In this document: positions 15,369 to 24,544 of the stretch, piece after piece
How positions within the stretch are numbered: position 1 is the stretch's first letter
Layout: each line of letters begins with the position of its first letter
Source: Flavisericum labens
Lineage (GTDB): Bacteria; Bacteroidota; Bacteroidia; Flavobacteriales; Flavobacteriaceae
Length of the DNA: 64,000 nucleotides
Assembly (NCBI RefSeq): GCF_045446075.1
Contig: NZ_JBJJBQ010000002.1
Coordinates: 310,001 to 374,000 of the forward strand
Reading direction: 5' to 3'
The notes under the pieces: generated by a model
Seen by the model: the letters and a program-made list of their open reading frames with translations, nothing else
What the model was told of the DNA's origin: nothing
Database searches by the model: none
Translations under genes and position numbers: made by a program

Positions 15369-16652
15369 ATGAAAAAACAATTTGTAATAATAGGTCTGTT
15401 GCTAGGGTGTTTACAATTTGCACAAGCACAATTTACTTTAGATGGCGAATTTAGGCCACGCACAGAATACCGAAATGGATTTGGCAGCCTCATTCCAGAA
15501 GCCGCCGAACCAGGATTTGGTATTTCAACACGTGCCCGACTAAATGCTGGTTACAGCACAGAGTCTTATAAAGTCTTTTTAAGCTTTCAGGATATTATGG
15601 TTTGGGGTGAAAACAGACAGATTTTGCCTTACGACCTAAACAATTCATTTGCAGTATTTCAGGCTTGGGCAGAACTTAATTTAGGGTCGGGTTGGTCCAC
15701 TAAATTAGGACGTCAGGTACTGTCGTATGATGATCAAAGAATCCTTGGGGGTTTAGACTGGGCGCAACAAGGGCGTAACCATGATGCTGCTCTGTTAAAG
15801 TACAAAAAGGATAAATTTGCGCTAGACGTGGCTTTTGCCTTTAATCAAGACTACTCACACCCTACAGGATTTATATCGGCGGGAAATGCGTACAACACTT
15901 CTGGATTCTTTTCCTATAAGACCATGCAAATGGCGCATTTAAGCCAAGCTTGGGAAAGTTTTTCAGGAAGTCTATTACTTATGAATAATGGATTCCAAAA
16001 TACGGGTTCTGGCTTGGGCGATGTAGCTAATTTGCAAACTATCGGTGCGCATTTAAAGTATTCGAAAGGTGATTTTTCCTTAACGGGTAATGCTTATTTG
16101 CAAACAGGTGAAGCGATTTATGGAACATCTTACAAAGACGTAAAAGGCGCATACTTAGCTAGTTTAGATTTAGGTTTTAGGGCATCGTCAAAAGTAGCCT
16201 TGGGTGCCGGGGTTGAAATTATAAGCGGTAATGACGAAACCGACCCTGCCAATACCGGTGCATTCTTCCCTTTATACGGAACAAACCATAAATTCAATGG
16301 TTTCATGGATTATTTCTACGTAGGAAATCATGCAAATAGTATTGGGTTGGTGGATGTTCACGTAAGTGCCAACTTTAAATTAGGAGAAAAATCTAGCCTT
16401 TTGGTTAAGGCCTTAAACTTTAGTGGCGACCAAGAATTGCCAAGTGGTGAAAAATCTTTAGGGACAGAACTTGATTTGGTGTTCAAAAAGGCATTTAAAG
16501 GTTATGCTTTAGTGTTGGGTTATTCGCATATGTTCCCAAGCGATGGTATGTATGAGCTAAAAGGAGTTGCTGAAAGTGCCGCTGCAGATTCGCAAAACTG
16601 GGGCTGGGCCATGTTAGTGATTAAACCAAAATTCTTAAACGGATCCAACTAA
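15369..16652 (+). CDS. Alginate-export-family outer-membrane porin
   Basis: A 427-residue protein with signal peptide (cut after AQAQ) and a beta-barrel pattern of alternating aromatic strands. FRPRTEYRNGFG and the SWSTKLGRQVLSYDDQRILGG-like stretch (shown here only in part: GRQVLSYDDQRILG) match the alginate_exp domain. Proteins of this family act as anion-selective porins. It lies 137 bp after the importer ATPases in the same direction and before a strong terminator, so it is a likely outer-membrane entry route for nitrate; substrate is inferred from context only. Confidence 0.82.
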   Translation: MKKQFVIIGLLLGCLQFAQAQFTLDGEFRPRTEYRNGFGSLIPEAAEPGFGISTRARLNAGYSTESYKVFLSFQDIMVWGENRQILPYDLNNSFAVFQAWAELNLGSGWSTKLGRQVLSYDDQRILGGLDWAQQGRNHDAALLKYKKDKFALDVAFAFNQDYSHPTGFISAGNAYNTSGFFSYKTMQMAHLSQAWESFSGSLLLMNNGFQNTGSGLGDVANLQTIGAHLKYSKGDFSLTGNAYLQTGEAIYGTSYKDVKGAYLASLDLGFRASSKVALGAGVEIISGNDETDPANTGAFFPLYGTNHKFNGFMDYFYVGNHANSIGLVDVHVSANFKLGEKSSLLVKALNFSGDQELPSGEKSLGTELDLVFKKAFKGYALVLGYSHMFPSDGMYELKGVAESAAADSQNWGWAMLVIKPKFLNGSN

Positions 16653-16730
16653 AAAATTCATTTATATATAAAGGATTGGAAAAATAATTTTCATTTTAAT
16701 GTTATTAGTTTGATTTTCCAATTTAATCGG

Positions 16731-16758
16731 AGTCCCGCCTTTGGCGGGATTCTTTTTT
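16731..16758 (+). terminator. Intrinsic terminator after the porin gene
   Basis: Stem TCCCGCC / GGCGGGA with a TTT loop followed by TTCTTTTTT, 80 bp after the porin stop. Ends the nitrate uptake operon. Confidence 0.8.
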
Positions 16759-16983
16759 GGTGATTTTAAAAGAGGCTTAAAAGTAATAATTCTGTTTCGT
16801 GTGTAAAACAATAAGTTAATATTCAGTTTTAAACATTCAATGTTTTTATTGTAAATCAAAATATTATATAATAACATAAGTGATTGAAAAACAAATTCTT
16901 GCATTAGTTATTTTGGAGGTTTTAACTTCAAATACGGTGCCTGAATGTTAATAAGTTTGTTTCGAACTATAATCTTTTAGTTT

Positions 16984-17191
16984 TATCTTTGAAGTGTAGG
17001 TATCTACAAATAAAAAAGCACCCATTATTGAGTGCTTGTAATTTTTTTACTGGAAAAAGTTGCTCTTACAATATTCAATAACTTTAGTGGTGTCCAAAGC
17101 TACTAAAAGAATGTTCAAAGTGTTTCCGATTAGGTGTCCAAAGTCTAATCTCCTATTTAAACGTCAATGTTCGTACTATTGGCGTTTTTTT
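16984..17191 (+). ncRNA. Possible small RNA gene in the 700-bp porin-yifB spacer
   Basis: No credible ORF lies in 16653-17358. On the plus strand TATCTTTG (16984-16991) fits the -7 box with a TTTG at 16956-16959, and a terminator-like hairpin AAACGTCAAT / ATTGGCGTTT plus T7 ends near 17191, framing ~195 nt. Inside, a hairpin AAGCAC/GTGCTT (17016-17037) is followed by a T run on the minus strand, so it may instead end a minus transcript. The 11-mer GGTGTCCAAAG occurs twice (17089 and 17133). I recognise no RNA family. Confidence 0.2.
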
Positions 17192-17358
17192 GTATTATGC
17201 ATACAAATATAATTGATTTGTGCATCATTGTAGAACAAATTTGAATATTTAACACGAAGTTTTTTTTCTTTATTAAGAAAGAAATTATGGCAATCTTCTT
17301 AGTTTGACTTTGCAGTATTTCAAATACATTTCCTACATTTAGGCAGTAAACAAATTAT

Positions 17359-18894
17359 ATGCTTAAAAAAATTTTTGGAAGCGCCGTTTTTGGCGTTGAA
17401 GCTACAACCATTACGGTTGAGGTAAATGTAGATGCAGGTATTGGCTACCATTTAGTTGGACTGCCAGATAACGCAATAAAAGAAAGTAATTATCGTATTG
17501 CTGCTGCTCTGCAAAATAATGGCTATAAAATCCCCGGTAAAAAGATTACCATCAACATGGCACCTGCCGATTTACGAAAGGAGGGAAGTGCTTACGACCT
17601 CACTTTGGCCATTGGAATATTGGCTGCGTCCAAACAGATAGAAGCCGAAAACCTTGAGAAATATTTAATTATGGGTGAATTGTCCCTTGATGGTAGTTTA
17701 CAGCCCATAAAAGGTGCATTGCCTATTGCGGTAAAGGCTAGGGAAGAAGGTTTTAAAGGTTTCATTCTACCCAAGGTGAATGCCAAAGAAGCTGCCATAG
17801 TTGATAATTTAGAAGTTTACGGCATTGAAAATATCAAGGAAGTCATCAATTATTTTGATAATGGAGAAGCCTTAGAACAAACCATAATCAACACCCGTGA
17901 AGAGTTTAATAAAAGTTTGGATTTCCCTGAGTTTGATTTTAGCGATGTAAAAGGGCAGGAGGGTATTAAGCGTTGTATGGAAATTGCGGCTGCTGGAGGG
18001 CATAATATTATTTTAATCGGCCCACCGGGAGCAGGAAAAACCATGTTAGCCAAACGATTGCCAAGTATTTTGCCACCTATGACACTTCATGAGGCTCTGG
18101 AAACCACAAAAATACATTCGGTTGTCGGGCGTGTAAAAGATACTGGCTTGATGGCACAACGACCGTTTAGGAGTCCACACCATACCATTTCAAATGTGGC
18201 GCTTGTTGGCGGAGGTAGTTTTCCGCAGCCGGGTGAGATTTCCTTATCGCACAATGGCGTCTTGTTTTTAGACGAATTGCCCGAATTTAAACGCGATGTT
18301 TTGGAAGTGTTGCGACAACCTTTGGAGGATAGAGAAGTTACCATTTCGAGAGCGAAATTTACGGTAACCTATCCGTCGTCATTTATGTTGGTGGCGAGTA
18401 TGAACCCGAGTCCGGGTGGTTATTTTAACGACCCCAATGCCCCAGTAACCTCTAGTCCTGCTGAAATGCAACGCTATTTAAGTAAAATTTCAGGGCCATT
18501 ATTGGATAGAATCGATATTCACATTGAAGTCACGCCGGTGCCTTTTGAAAAATTATCGGAAGACCGAAAAAGTGAATCCTCAGTTGAAATCAGAAAGCGA
18601 GTTACCAAAGCTAGGGAAATTCAAACCGAACGTTTTAAAGAAAGTGATACTGTGCATTACAATGCACAAATGAATACGAAGCAAATCAGGAAGCATTGTG
18701 TTTTGGATGAAGGGTCTAAACAGTTGCTTAAAACAGCCATGGAACGATTGAATTTGTCCGCCAGAGCTTATGACCGGATTTTAAAAGTGTCCAGAACGAT
18801 AGCGGACTTAGAAGGAGTAGAAGAAGTTAATGGTTCACACATTAGTGAAGCCATTCAATACAGAAGTTTGGATAGAGAAGGTTGGTTGGGGTAG
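17359..18894 (+). CDS. yifB: YifB/ComM-family Mg-chelatase-like AAA+ ATPase
   Basis: A 511-residue protein of normal family length. The N-terminal third is the ChlI-like Lon-S16-type domain (FGVEATTITVEVNVDAGIGY), then Walker A IGPPGAGKTMLAKRL near residue 218, the RPFRSPHHTISNVALVGGG segment, Walker B GVLFLDELPEFKRDVLEVLR, and the C-terminal Mg_chelatase_C domain ending SLDREGWLG. The relative ComM is a helicase that helps branch migration during natural transformation. A degenerate second copy of its last 36 codons lies 3.4 kb downstream (22262-22372). Confidence 0.95.
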   Translation: MLKKIFGSAVFGVEATTITVEVNVDAGIGYHLVGLPDNAIKESNYRIAAALQNNGYKIPGKKITINMAPADLRKEGSAYDLTLAIGILAASKQIEAENLEKYLIMGELSLDGSLQPIKGALPIAVKAREEGFKGFILPKVNAKEAAIVDNLEVYGIENIKEVINYFDNGEALEQTIINTREEFNKSLDFPEFDFSDVKGQEGIKRCMEIAAAGGHNIILIGPPGAGKTMLAKRLPSILPPMTLHEALETTKIHSVVGRVKDTGLMAQRPFRSPHHTISNVALVGGGSFPQPGEISLSHNGVLFLDELPEFKRDVLEVLRQPLEDREVTISRAKFTVTYPSSFMLVASMNPSPGGYFNDPNAPVTSSPAEMQRYLSKISGPLLDRIDIHIEVTPVPFEKLSEDRKSESSVEIRKRVTKAREIQTERFKESDTVHYNAQMNTKQIRKHCVLDEGSKQLLKTAMERLNLSARAYDRILKVSRTIADLEGVEEVNGSHISEAIQYRSLDREGWLG

Positions 18895-19254
18895 TATTCC
18901 CAGGTGTGATAGAGCTTTTTTTTAAAGTATTTAACTGTTCTTTGGCGTCATGGACAAAAGTTCATAACGGGAATGGGTTCAGGTTTTTGGAGTTTCTATT
19001 ATTTCAAACTGGTTCCAAAATATTTAGTGATTGATGTTTTATTAAAATAGATAAATATTAGGTAAATAAAACCATCGAGCAATTGTAAGTGCTGTATGCT
19101 AAATTGTTTGTAGCCTGCCTATAAATGTTTTTTGTGGTTATAATGATGTATTTGGTCTATAGCCTTTTTTCAAGACTGAACAAATTTATATATTTACTAA
19201 ATAATTGACGCAATAGTAATTCATCACTTTTAGTCATTTATAAAAATTTGAATT
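18895..19254. other. 360-bp spacer between yifB and the T9SS adhesin
   Basis: AT-rich, with stop codons in all frames; I see no gene, repeat or convincing terminator. It holds the promoter region of the adhesin gene, but no clear TAnnTTTG box stands out. Confidence 0.4.
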
Positions 19255-22195
19255 ATGAAAAAACCCCCCATGTCATTAACTGGTCTTAGTTATATAGTTC
19301 TTTTTGTATTGCATACTAATCTGTATGGCAGTAGCATAGCTAAGGAAAATAGCATACATAGTAACGAGAGTGTGATAGCCAAGAGTATAAAGGAAGAGTT
19401 AGTTTATTCTTCTGATTTTAAAATACTTCCTCCGCCAGCACCAGTGGTAAATTCGCCCATTTATTTGTGCCAAAACAGTTCTGCGTCGCCTTTAACGGCA
19501 ACGGCCTTAAGTGGGCATACGTTGATTTGGTATGGCACAGCCTCAACTGGAGGAACGCCATCTTCTATTGCTCCAACACCTTCAACAAGTACCGTAGGGT
19601 CGACTACTTATTATGTTAGCCAAACCGATGGACTCGAGGAAAGCCCAAGAGCCTCTATAGTGGTAAATGTAGTTGCTGATACTGGGGGAGCAATTTTGAA
19701 TTTGAGATGTGACCCATCCCAAATTGCGCCAGCAGACAGGGATAGTTCTGTGTTTTTTGATTGGTCTAATAATCCCTTGAATCCTATTAATCTTTATACT
19801 TATACTTATACTATTCAAGGAGGAGCTCCTGTTACGGGAACAACGGGACCCTCAAATCTTCAAGTTTTTGGAATGCAACCAGGGCAAAGTGCAACTATAA
19901 CCTTGTCTTATACAAGATATCCTTGTGTTCCTTCTGAAACTCTTACTTGTACCATACCATGTGGTACAGCAACCGTGAGCCCCGATTTTCTAATGATCCC
20001 TCCAATTTGTACAGGGTCACCAGCTCCCATTTTACAGCCTACTTCACCTAATGGAATTTCAGGAACTTGGTCGCCAGCAGTCGTGAGCAATACCGTAAGC
20101 GGTAGTTATGTGTTTACCCCGGATCCTATTTTGTTTCCCTGTGCTACAACGCAAACCTTGGATGTAACTGTATTGCCTTTGGCTACTCCGGTTTTTAGCG
20201 GGATTCCATCTACCGTTTGTCAGGGGGATACAGCCCCTTTACCAACAAGTTCAAATAACTCATTGCCTATTACAGGGACGTGGACACCTTCGGTGGTGGA
20301 TACCTCGGTTTTAGGGTCTTCAGATTATACATTTAATCCTGACCCAGGTCAATGTACTTCTATGACGCCTACAACCGTTACAATAACGGTAATACCAAAC
20401 AATGTTACACCAACATTTGCTCAAGTAGGTCCAATATGTTCAGGGGATACCTTAACAGCTCTGCCAACCGTTTCCAATGAAGGTATTACAGGTAGTTGGT
20501 CGCCAGCTTTGAATAATACAGCAACAACAACATATACTTTTACGCCCAATCCAAATCAGTGTGCTTTAAGTACGACTATGACTATAACGGTAAACCCTAT
20601 AGTAAGTCCGACATTTACTCAAGTAGCCCCGATATGTTCAGGGGATGCCTTGGCGGCTCTGCCAACCGCTTCCAATGAAGGTATTACAGGTGTGTGGTCG
20701 CCAGCTTTGAATAATACAGAAACAACAATATATACTTTTACGCCCAATCCAAATCAGTGTGCTTTAAGTGCGACTATGACTATAACGGTAAACCCTATTG
20801 TAAGCCCGACATTTGCTCAAGTAGGTCCAATATGTTCAGGAGATAGTTTGACAGCTCTGCCAACCACTTCCAATGAAGGTATTACAGGTNNNNNNNNNNN
20901 NNNNNNNNNNNNNNNNNNNNNNNNNNNNNNNNNNNNNNNNNNNNNNNNNNNNNNNNNNNNNNNNNNNNNNNNNNNNNNNNNNNNNNNNNGTATGGTCGCC
21001 AGCTTTGAATAATACAGCAACAACAACATATACTTTTACGCCCAATCCAAATCAGTGTGCTTTAAGCGCGACTATGACTATAACGGTAAACCCTATAGTA
21101 AGTCCGACATTTACTCAAGTAAGCCCGATATGTTCAGGAGATAGTTTGACAGCTCTGCCAACCACTTCCAATGAAGGTATTACAGGTGTATGGTCGCCAG
21201 CTTTGAATAATACAGCAACAACAACATATACTTTTACGCCCAATCCAAATCAGTGTGCTTTAAGTACCACTATGACTATAACGGTAATCCCTAAAGAAAA
21301 CCCAACATTTGCAGCTGTAGCACCTATTTGCTCGGGTGATTCTTTGGCGCCCTTGCCAACAATGTCCGATAATGGTTATTCTGGAAGTTGGTCTCCCGCC
21401 ATCGATAATACCCAAACAACAACATATACTTTTACGCCCAATTCGGGTGAATGTGCTAATTTGGTGGATTTGACCATAACGGTCAATCCTTTAATTGATC
21501 CTGTATTTAATGCGATACCTTCTGTTGTTTGTGAGAATTCCGGTGATTTTATATTGCCAATGACCTCTAATAATTCTCCTGCAATTACAGGTGTATGGAG
21601 TCCTTCTTTTGTCGATAGTACTGTTTTAGGAACGTTTAATTATGTGTTTACACCTGATGCAGGTCAATGTGCCAGTGCAACGGCAATGGATATAACGGTA
21701 AAACCATCTAATAATTTAATTGACTTTCAATGGACTGTAACCGAACCGTTTTCAGAAAATCAAGTAATTACCATAAGTGCCATTCAGCCAGGTGATTATT
21801 TATATCAACTAGATTTGGGTTCTTTTCAAACAAGTCCCGTTTTTGAGAACGTTTCATATGGAGAGCATACCGTGACGGTAAGTGATCCAGATGGTTGTAA
21901 TGCTCCATTAACTAAAGGGGGTATTTTTGTGGTTGATTATCCTAAATTTTTCACACCTAATGGGGATGGTGAAAATGATACTTGGAATATAGATTCTTTA
22001 ATGAGTAATGCTAGAATTTTTGTGTTTGACCGCTACGGTAAACTTTTAAAACAAATCAGTCCTAATGGAAGTGGGTGGAATGGTAGTTATAATGGTAGGC
22101 CAATGCCAGCTAACGATTATTGGTTTGTAGTAGAATATTTTGATGAACAAAATATTAAACAAGTATTTAAATCGCATATAGCTTTAATACGGTAG
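19255..22195 (+). CDS. Repeat-rich secreted adhesin-like protein with T9SS type B sorting domain (spans assembly gap)
   Basis: Signal peptide at the start (MKKPPMSLTGLSYIVLFVL), then an Ig-like region with GSTTYYVSQTDG, a run of Cys-paired ~66-residue repeats (each with PICSGD, LPT, GITG, WSPALNNT, TYTFTPNPNQCA and MTITVNP), and a C-terminal gliding-type (type B) T9SS domain beginning FFTPNGDGENDTWNI and ending HIALIR. T9SS moves such proteins across the outer membrane to the surface. The 100-N gap (20890-20989) shifts the frame in the raw sequence, but the flanks join in perfect repeat register, so the gene is almost certainly intact and the repeat number is unknown. No function beyond adhesion or surface display can be inferred. 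Confidence 0.85.
20410..21301 (+). repeat. 198-bp tandem repeats in the T9SS adhesin
   Basis: Unit starts at 20410, 20608, 20806 and 21104 (the third contains the gap); a degenerate unit follows from 21302. The spacing is exactly 198 bp (66 codons), and 298 bp across the 100-N gap. Neighbouring units are nearly identical in DNA sequence, showing recent amplification or homogenisation. Confidence 0.9.
20890..20989. other. Assembly gap of 100 N inside the repeat array
   Basis: Exactly 100 unknown bases, the usual placeholder length. Left flank ends ...GGTATTACAGGT and right flank starts GTATGGTCGCC, which are contiguous in the other repeat copies. The true missing length is therefore expected to be a multiple of 198 bp. 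Confidence 0.95.
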
Positions 22196-22261
22196 TATTA
22201 TCTGCAATATATTTTGTATCGATTTCTACTACTATTATCTTATATTATTGTTCTAAATTAG

Positions 22262-22372
22262 AAAGTGTCCTGAACTCTGGCCAATTTGTAAGATGCTGAA
22301 GATGTTAACGGCACGTACATTAGTGAGGCTATTCAATATAAGAGTTTAGATAGAGAGGGGTGGCTGGGTTGA
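22262..22372 (+). pseudogene. Degenerate second copy of the yifB 3' end
   Basis: Thirty-six codons align with the end of yifB. The last 23 read DVNGTYISEAIQYKSLDREG then WLG and stop, 19 of 23 identical to EVNGSHISEAIQYRSLDREG plus WLG of the intact gene at 17359-18894. Upstream in the same frame, KVS and TLANL are split by in-frame TGA (22271) and TAA (22289). Most DNA differences are at synonymous third positions, so this is a diverged homologue and not a recent duplication. Nothing yifB-like is seen upstream of 22262. Confidence 0.85.
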
Positions 22373-22386
22373 TTTTATACCTTATC

Positions 22387-22687
22387 TCAAACATGGCCTT
22401 CACTATAACCAAAACCTTTTAAAATGCCCGAGTAAGTATTCCCCTTTAAGGAAGTTATTGAAATAACATCGCAAGATTCATTTAGAACTTCAAGTCTTTC
22501 ATATTCAGATTTAGAAACACAAATCAAGTTGTTGTCAAAATTTTTATTACACTAGTTAGCCAAACTTACTTTGTAGTTGTAATCTCTTGTGATTTCAATG
22601 GCTTTATCTAAAATAGTATCAACTGTATCTTCGGCAGTACAGCCAAACATTTAAAAAAGCTAATAGCATTAACAATAGTTTTTTCAT
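22387..22687 (-). pseudogene. Small lipoprotein gene broken by frameshift and stop
   Basis: On the minus strand ATG at 22687 starts MKKLLLMLLAF, and after a +1 shift in an A/T run the frame continues MFGCTAEDTVDTILDKAIEI, a lipobox (FGC) and mature N-terminus. The frame then meets one in-frame TAG after KVSLAN, and continues CNKNFDNNLICVSKSEYERL to a TGA at 22387. With both lesions repaired it would be a lipoprotein of about 98 residues. I do not recognise the family. It lies next to the yifB relic in a decayed 1.1-kb region. Confidence 0.6.
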
Positions 22688-22689
22688 AG

Positions 22690-23314
22690 TTGTTTGTTTT
22701 TAGTCTTCAGCAATGTACAATTTAATTAGGTGGAATTGATATGTCATTTTGAAAACTTTGATAATGCATCTAAACCCTTTTAAAACAAAACCATAGCTTC
22801 ATTTATATCTATGGGAACTAGCTGTGTCGAACAGTTGGCCACAAGTATTAAATTATTTGTTTCTCCCAATTGCAGCGAGCTTGGTATTTCTTGCTGATTG
22901 CTGCATTGTGGAGTTGTTTTTCCCCAAGTTGGCGCCCGTCTGTGACAGGTATCAAAAAAGTTTTATAAAAAAATGCTCATTTTCGACAAGTGACTAACAA
23001 TATAATTTTTTAAATCGTAATCTTTGCAAACAAGGGTCAGTACAAAATGTCATTAAATTTTCGAAATTTAGTAAATCTGTTGTTCTTTAGTATTTGGATT
23101 TCATTTTGTAGTGCTTTATTGCGGAAAACCGTTAAATTTATGAAATGGAAAAGGTTTCCTGATATTGCAAATGGTATCAATTTTAAACTGTAATACTTCC
23201 GAAGAAGAAAAATAAATTTTTAAAAACCAGTGTAGTTGAAATGACCAAAAATTTTAGCCTTAATTTAGGTCAAACCAATAAACTGGCTCAGTTATTTTTG
23301 AAGTTAACATCAAA
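22690..23314. other. Gene-free, decayed 620-bp stretch before the NRAMP-like gene
   Basis: No credible gene. A 48-codon ORF (23047-23193, MSLNFRNLVN...) has no recognisable similarity. The stretch CCCGTCTGTGAC at ~22937 recurs near 35939 in another intergenic region. The rest looks like degraded sequence continuing from the two pseudogenes upstream. Confidence 0.4.
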
Positions 23315-24544
23315 ATGATCAAATGGTTTAAAAATATTGGTCCGGGGCCATTAATAGCGGCCGCCTTTATTGGTCCAGGTACCGTAACGGTTTGTACATT
23401 GGCTGGTGTTAGCTATGGTTTTACCTTGCTTTGGGCTATGGTATTGTCCATTATTGCAACTGTTGTTTTACAAGGAATGTCGGCAAGATTGGGCATCATT
23501 ACGCAAAAGGGTTTGTCTGAAATTATTAGAACCGAAATTAAAAACCCGGTTTTAAAATTTTTAGCTATTCTTTTAATCCTTTCAGCCATAGTTTTAGGTA
23601 ATGCAGCATACGAAGGAGGGAATATTACTGGTGGTGTTTTAGGCTTAGAGACCATTGTGAAAAACCCTAGGATTACCATAGGAGAGTTGGGCATTAATTT
23701 ATTAAGCGTTTTAATAGGTTGCATTGCTTTTGTGCTATTATTTATTGGCAATTACAAAATATTGGAAAAATCGCTCGTAGCATTAGTGATCTTAATGAGT
23801 TTGGCTTTTTTGGTCACTGCAATCATAACCAAACCAGATATAACAAAAATTCTTAAAGGCGCTTTTATCCCAACATTTCCAAATGATAGTTTATTTACTG
23901 TTATTGCACTTATTGGCACCACGGTTGTGCCTTATAATTTGTTTTTGCACGCATCATTAGTTAAGGAAAGATGGAAATCAAAAACAGACTTGCAATTTGT
24001 TAGAAAAGATACCATTATTGCTATTATTTTAGGCGGATTGGTATCTATGTGTATTATAATTTCAGCGGCATCCATACCAAGTCAAGGAGTAAAAAGCGCC
24101 ACCGATTTGGCTAAGGGTTTAGAGCCACTGTTTGGTAGTTTTGCTAAATACTTTTTGGCTATCGGGTTGTTTTCGGCAGGAATTACGAGTGCCATTACCG
24201 CTCCATTGGCTGCAGCTTATGTAACCACTGGTTGTTTAGGGTGGTCTACAAACATGAAAAGCAAAAAATTTAGGACAGTTTGGATAGTGGTTCTGGTTTT
24301 AGGAGTTTTATTTTCATCGATTGGTATTAAGCCTATCGAGGTCATTAAGTTTGCGCAAGTTACAAATGGTATTCTATTACCTGTTATTGCAGGATTTTTA
24401 ATATGGATAATGAATAAAAAATCCGTTTTAGGCGATTATAAAAACACCATAAAACAGAATATTTTAGGGATTTTAATTTTAGGAATTAGTATATTACTGT
24501 CTCTTACAACCCTTAATAAAGTATTTAGTTTAAATCTGTTTTAG
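23315..24544 (+). CDS. NRAMP-fold transporter lacking the metal-binding motif (YcsG-like)
   Basis: A 409-residue protein with about 11 membrane segments and NRAMP-family similarity (IGPGPLIAAAFIGPG near the start; TVVPYNLFLHASLVKERW in helix 6). In true NRAMP metal transporters helix 1 has DPGN and helix 6 has MPH. Here these read G20-P-G-T23 and VPY, so the known Mn/Fe ligands are missing. It overlaps the start of pxpA by one base and leads the pxpABC operon, as ycsG does beside the Bacillus subtilis oxoprolinase genes. An importer of 5-oxoproline or a related small molecule is more likely than a metal transporter (inference). Confidence 0.85.
   Translation: MIKWFKNIGPGPLIAAAFIGPGTVTVCTLAGVSYGFTLLWAMVLSIIATVVLQGMSARLGIITQKGLSEIIRTEIKNPVLKFLAILLILSAIVLGNAAYEGGNITGGVLGLETIVKNPRITIGELGINLLSVLIGCIAFVLLFIGNYKILEKSLVALVILMSLAFLVTAIITKPDITKILKGAFIPTFPNDSLFTVIALIGTTVVPYNLFLHASLVKERWKSKTDLQFVRKDTIIAIILGGLVSMCIIISAASIPSQGVKSATDLAKGLEPLFGSFAKYFLAIGLFSAGITSAITAPLAAAYVTTGCLGWSTNMKSKKFRTVWIVVLVLGVLFSSIGIKPIEVIKFAQVTNGILLPVIAGFLIWIMNKKSVLGDYKNTIKQNILGILILGISILLSLTTLNKVFSLNLF

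Noticed and set aside
16662..16904. 80-codon minus-strand ORF after the porin
   Set aside because: It covers the porin operon's terminator, is very Lys/Ile/Asn-rich and has no recognisable motif.
17089..17143. Direct repeat GGTGTCCAAAG, 44 bp apart, as an insertion target duplication
   Set aside because: Only 11 bp with just 33 bp between copies, which is too short for an insertion sequence; mentioned within the small-RNA candidate only.
20410..21301. Regular repeats that could suggest a CRISPR array
   Set aside because: The 198-bp units are coding, in frame with a signal peptide and T9SS domain, and there are no short repeat/spacer units or cas genes anywhere in the window.
23047..23193. 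48-codon plus-strand ORF (MSLNFRNLVN...)
   Set aside because: No motif, no promoter box at a fitting place, and it lies in a decayed region; kept only as part of the spacer note.
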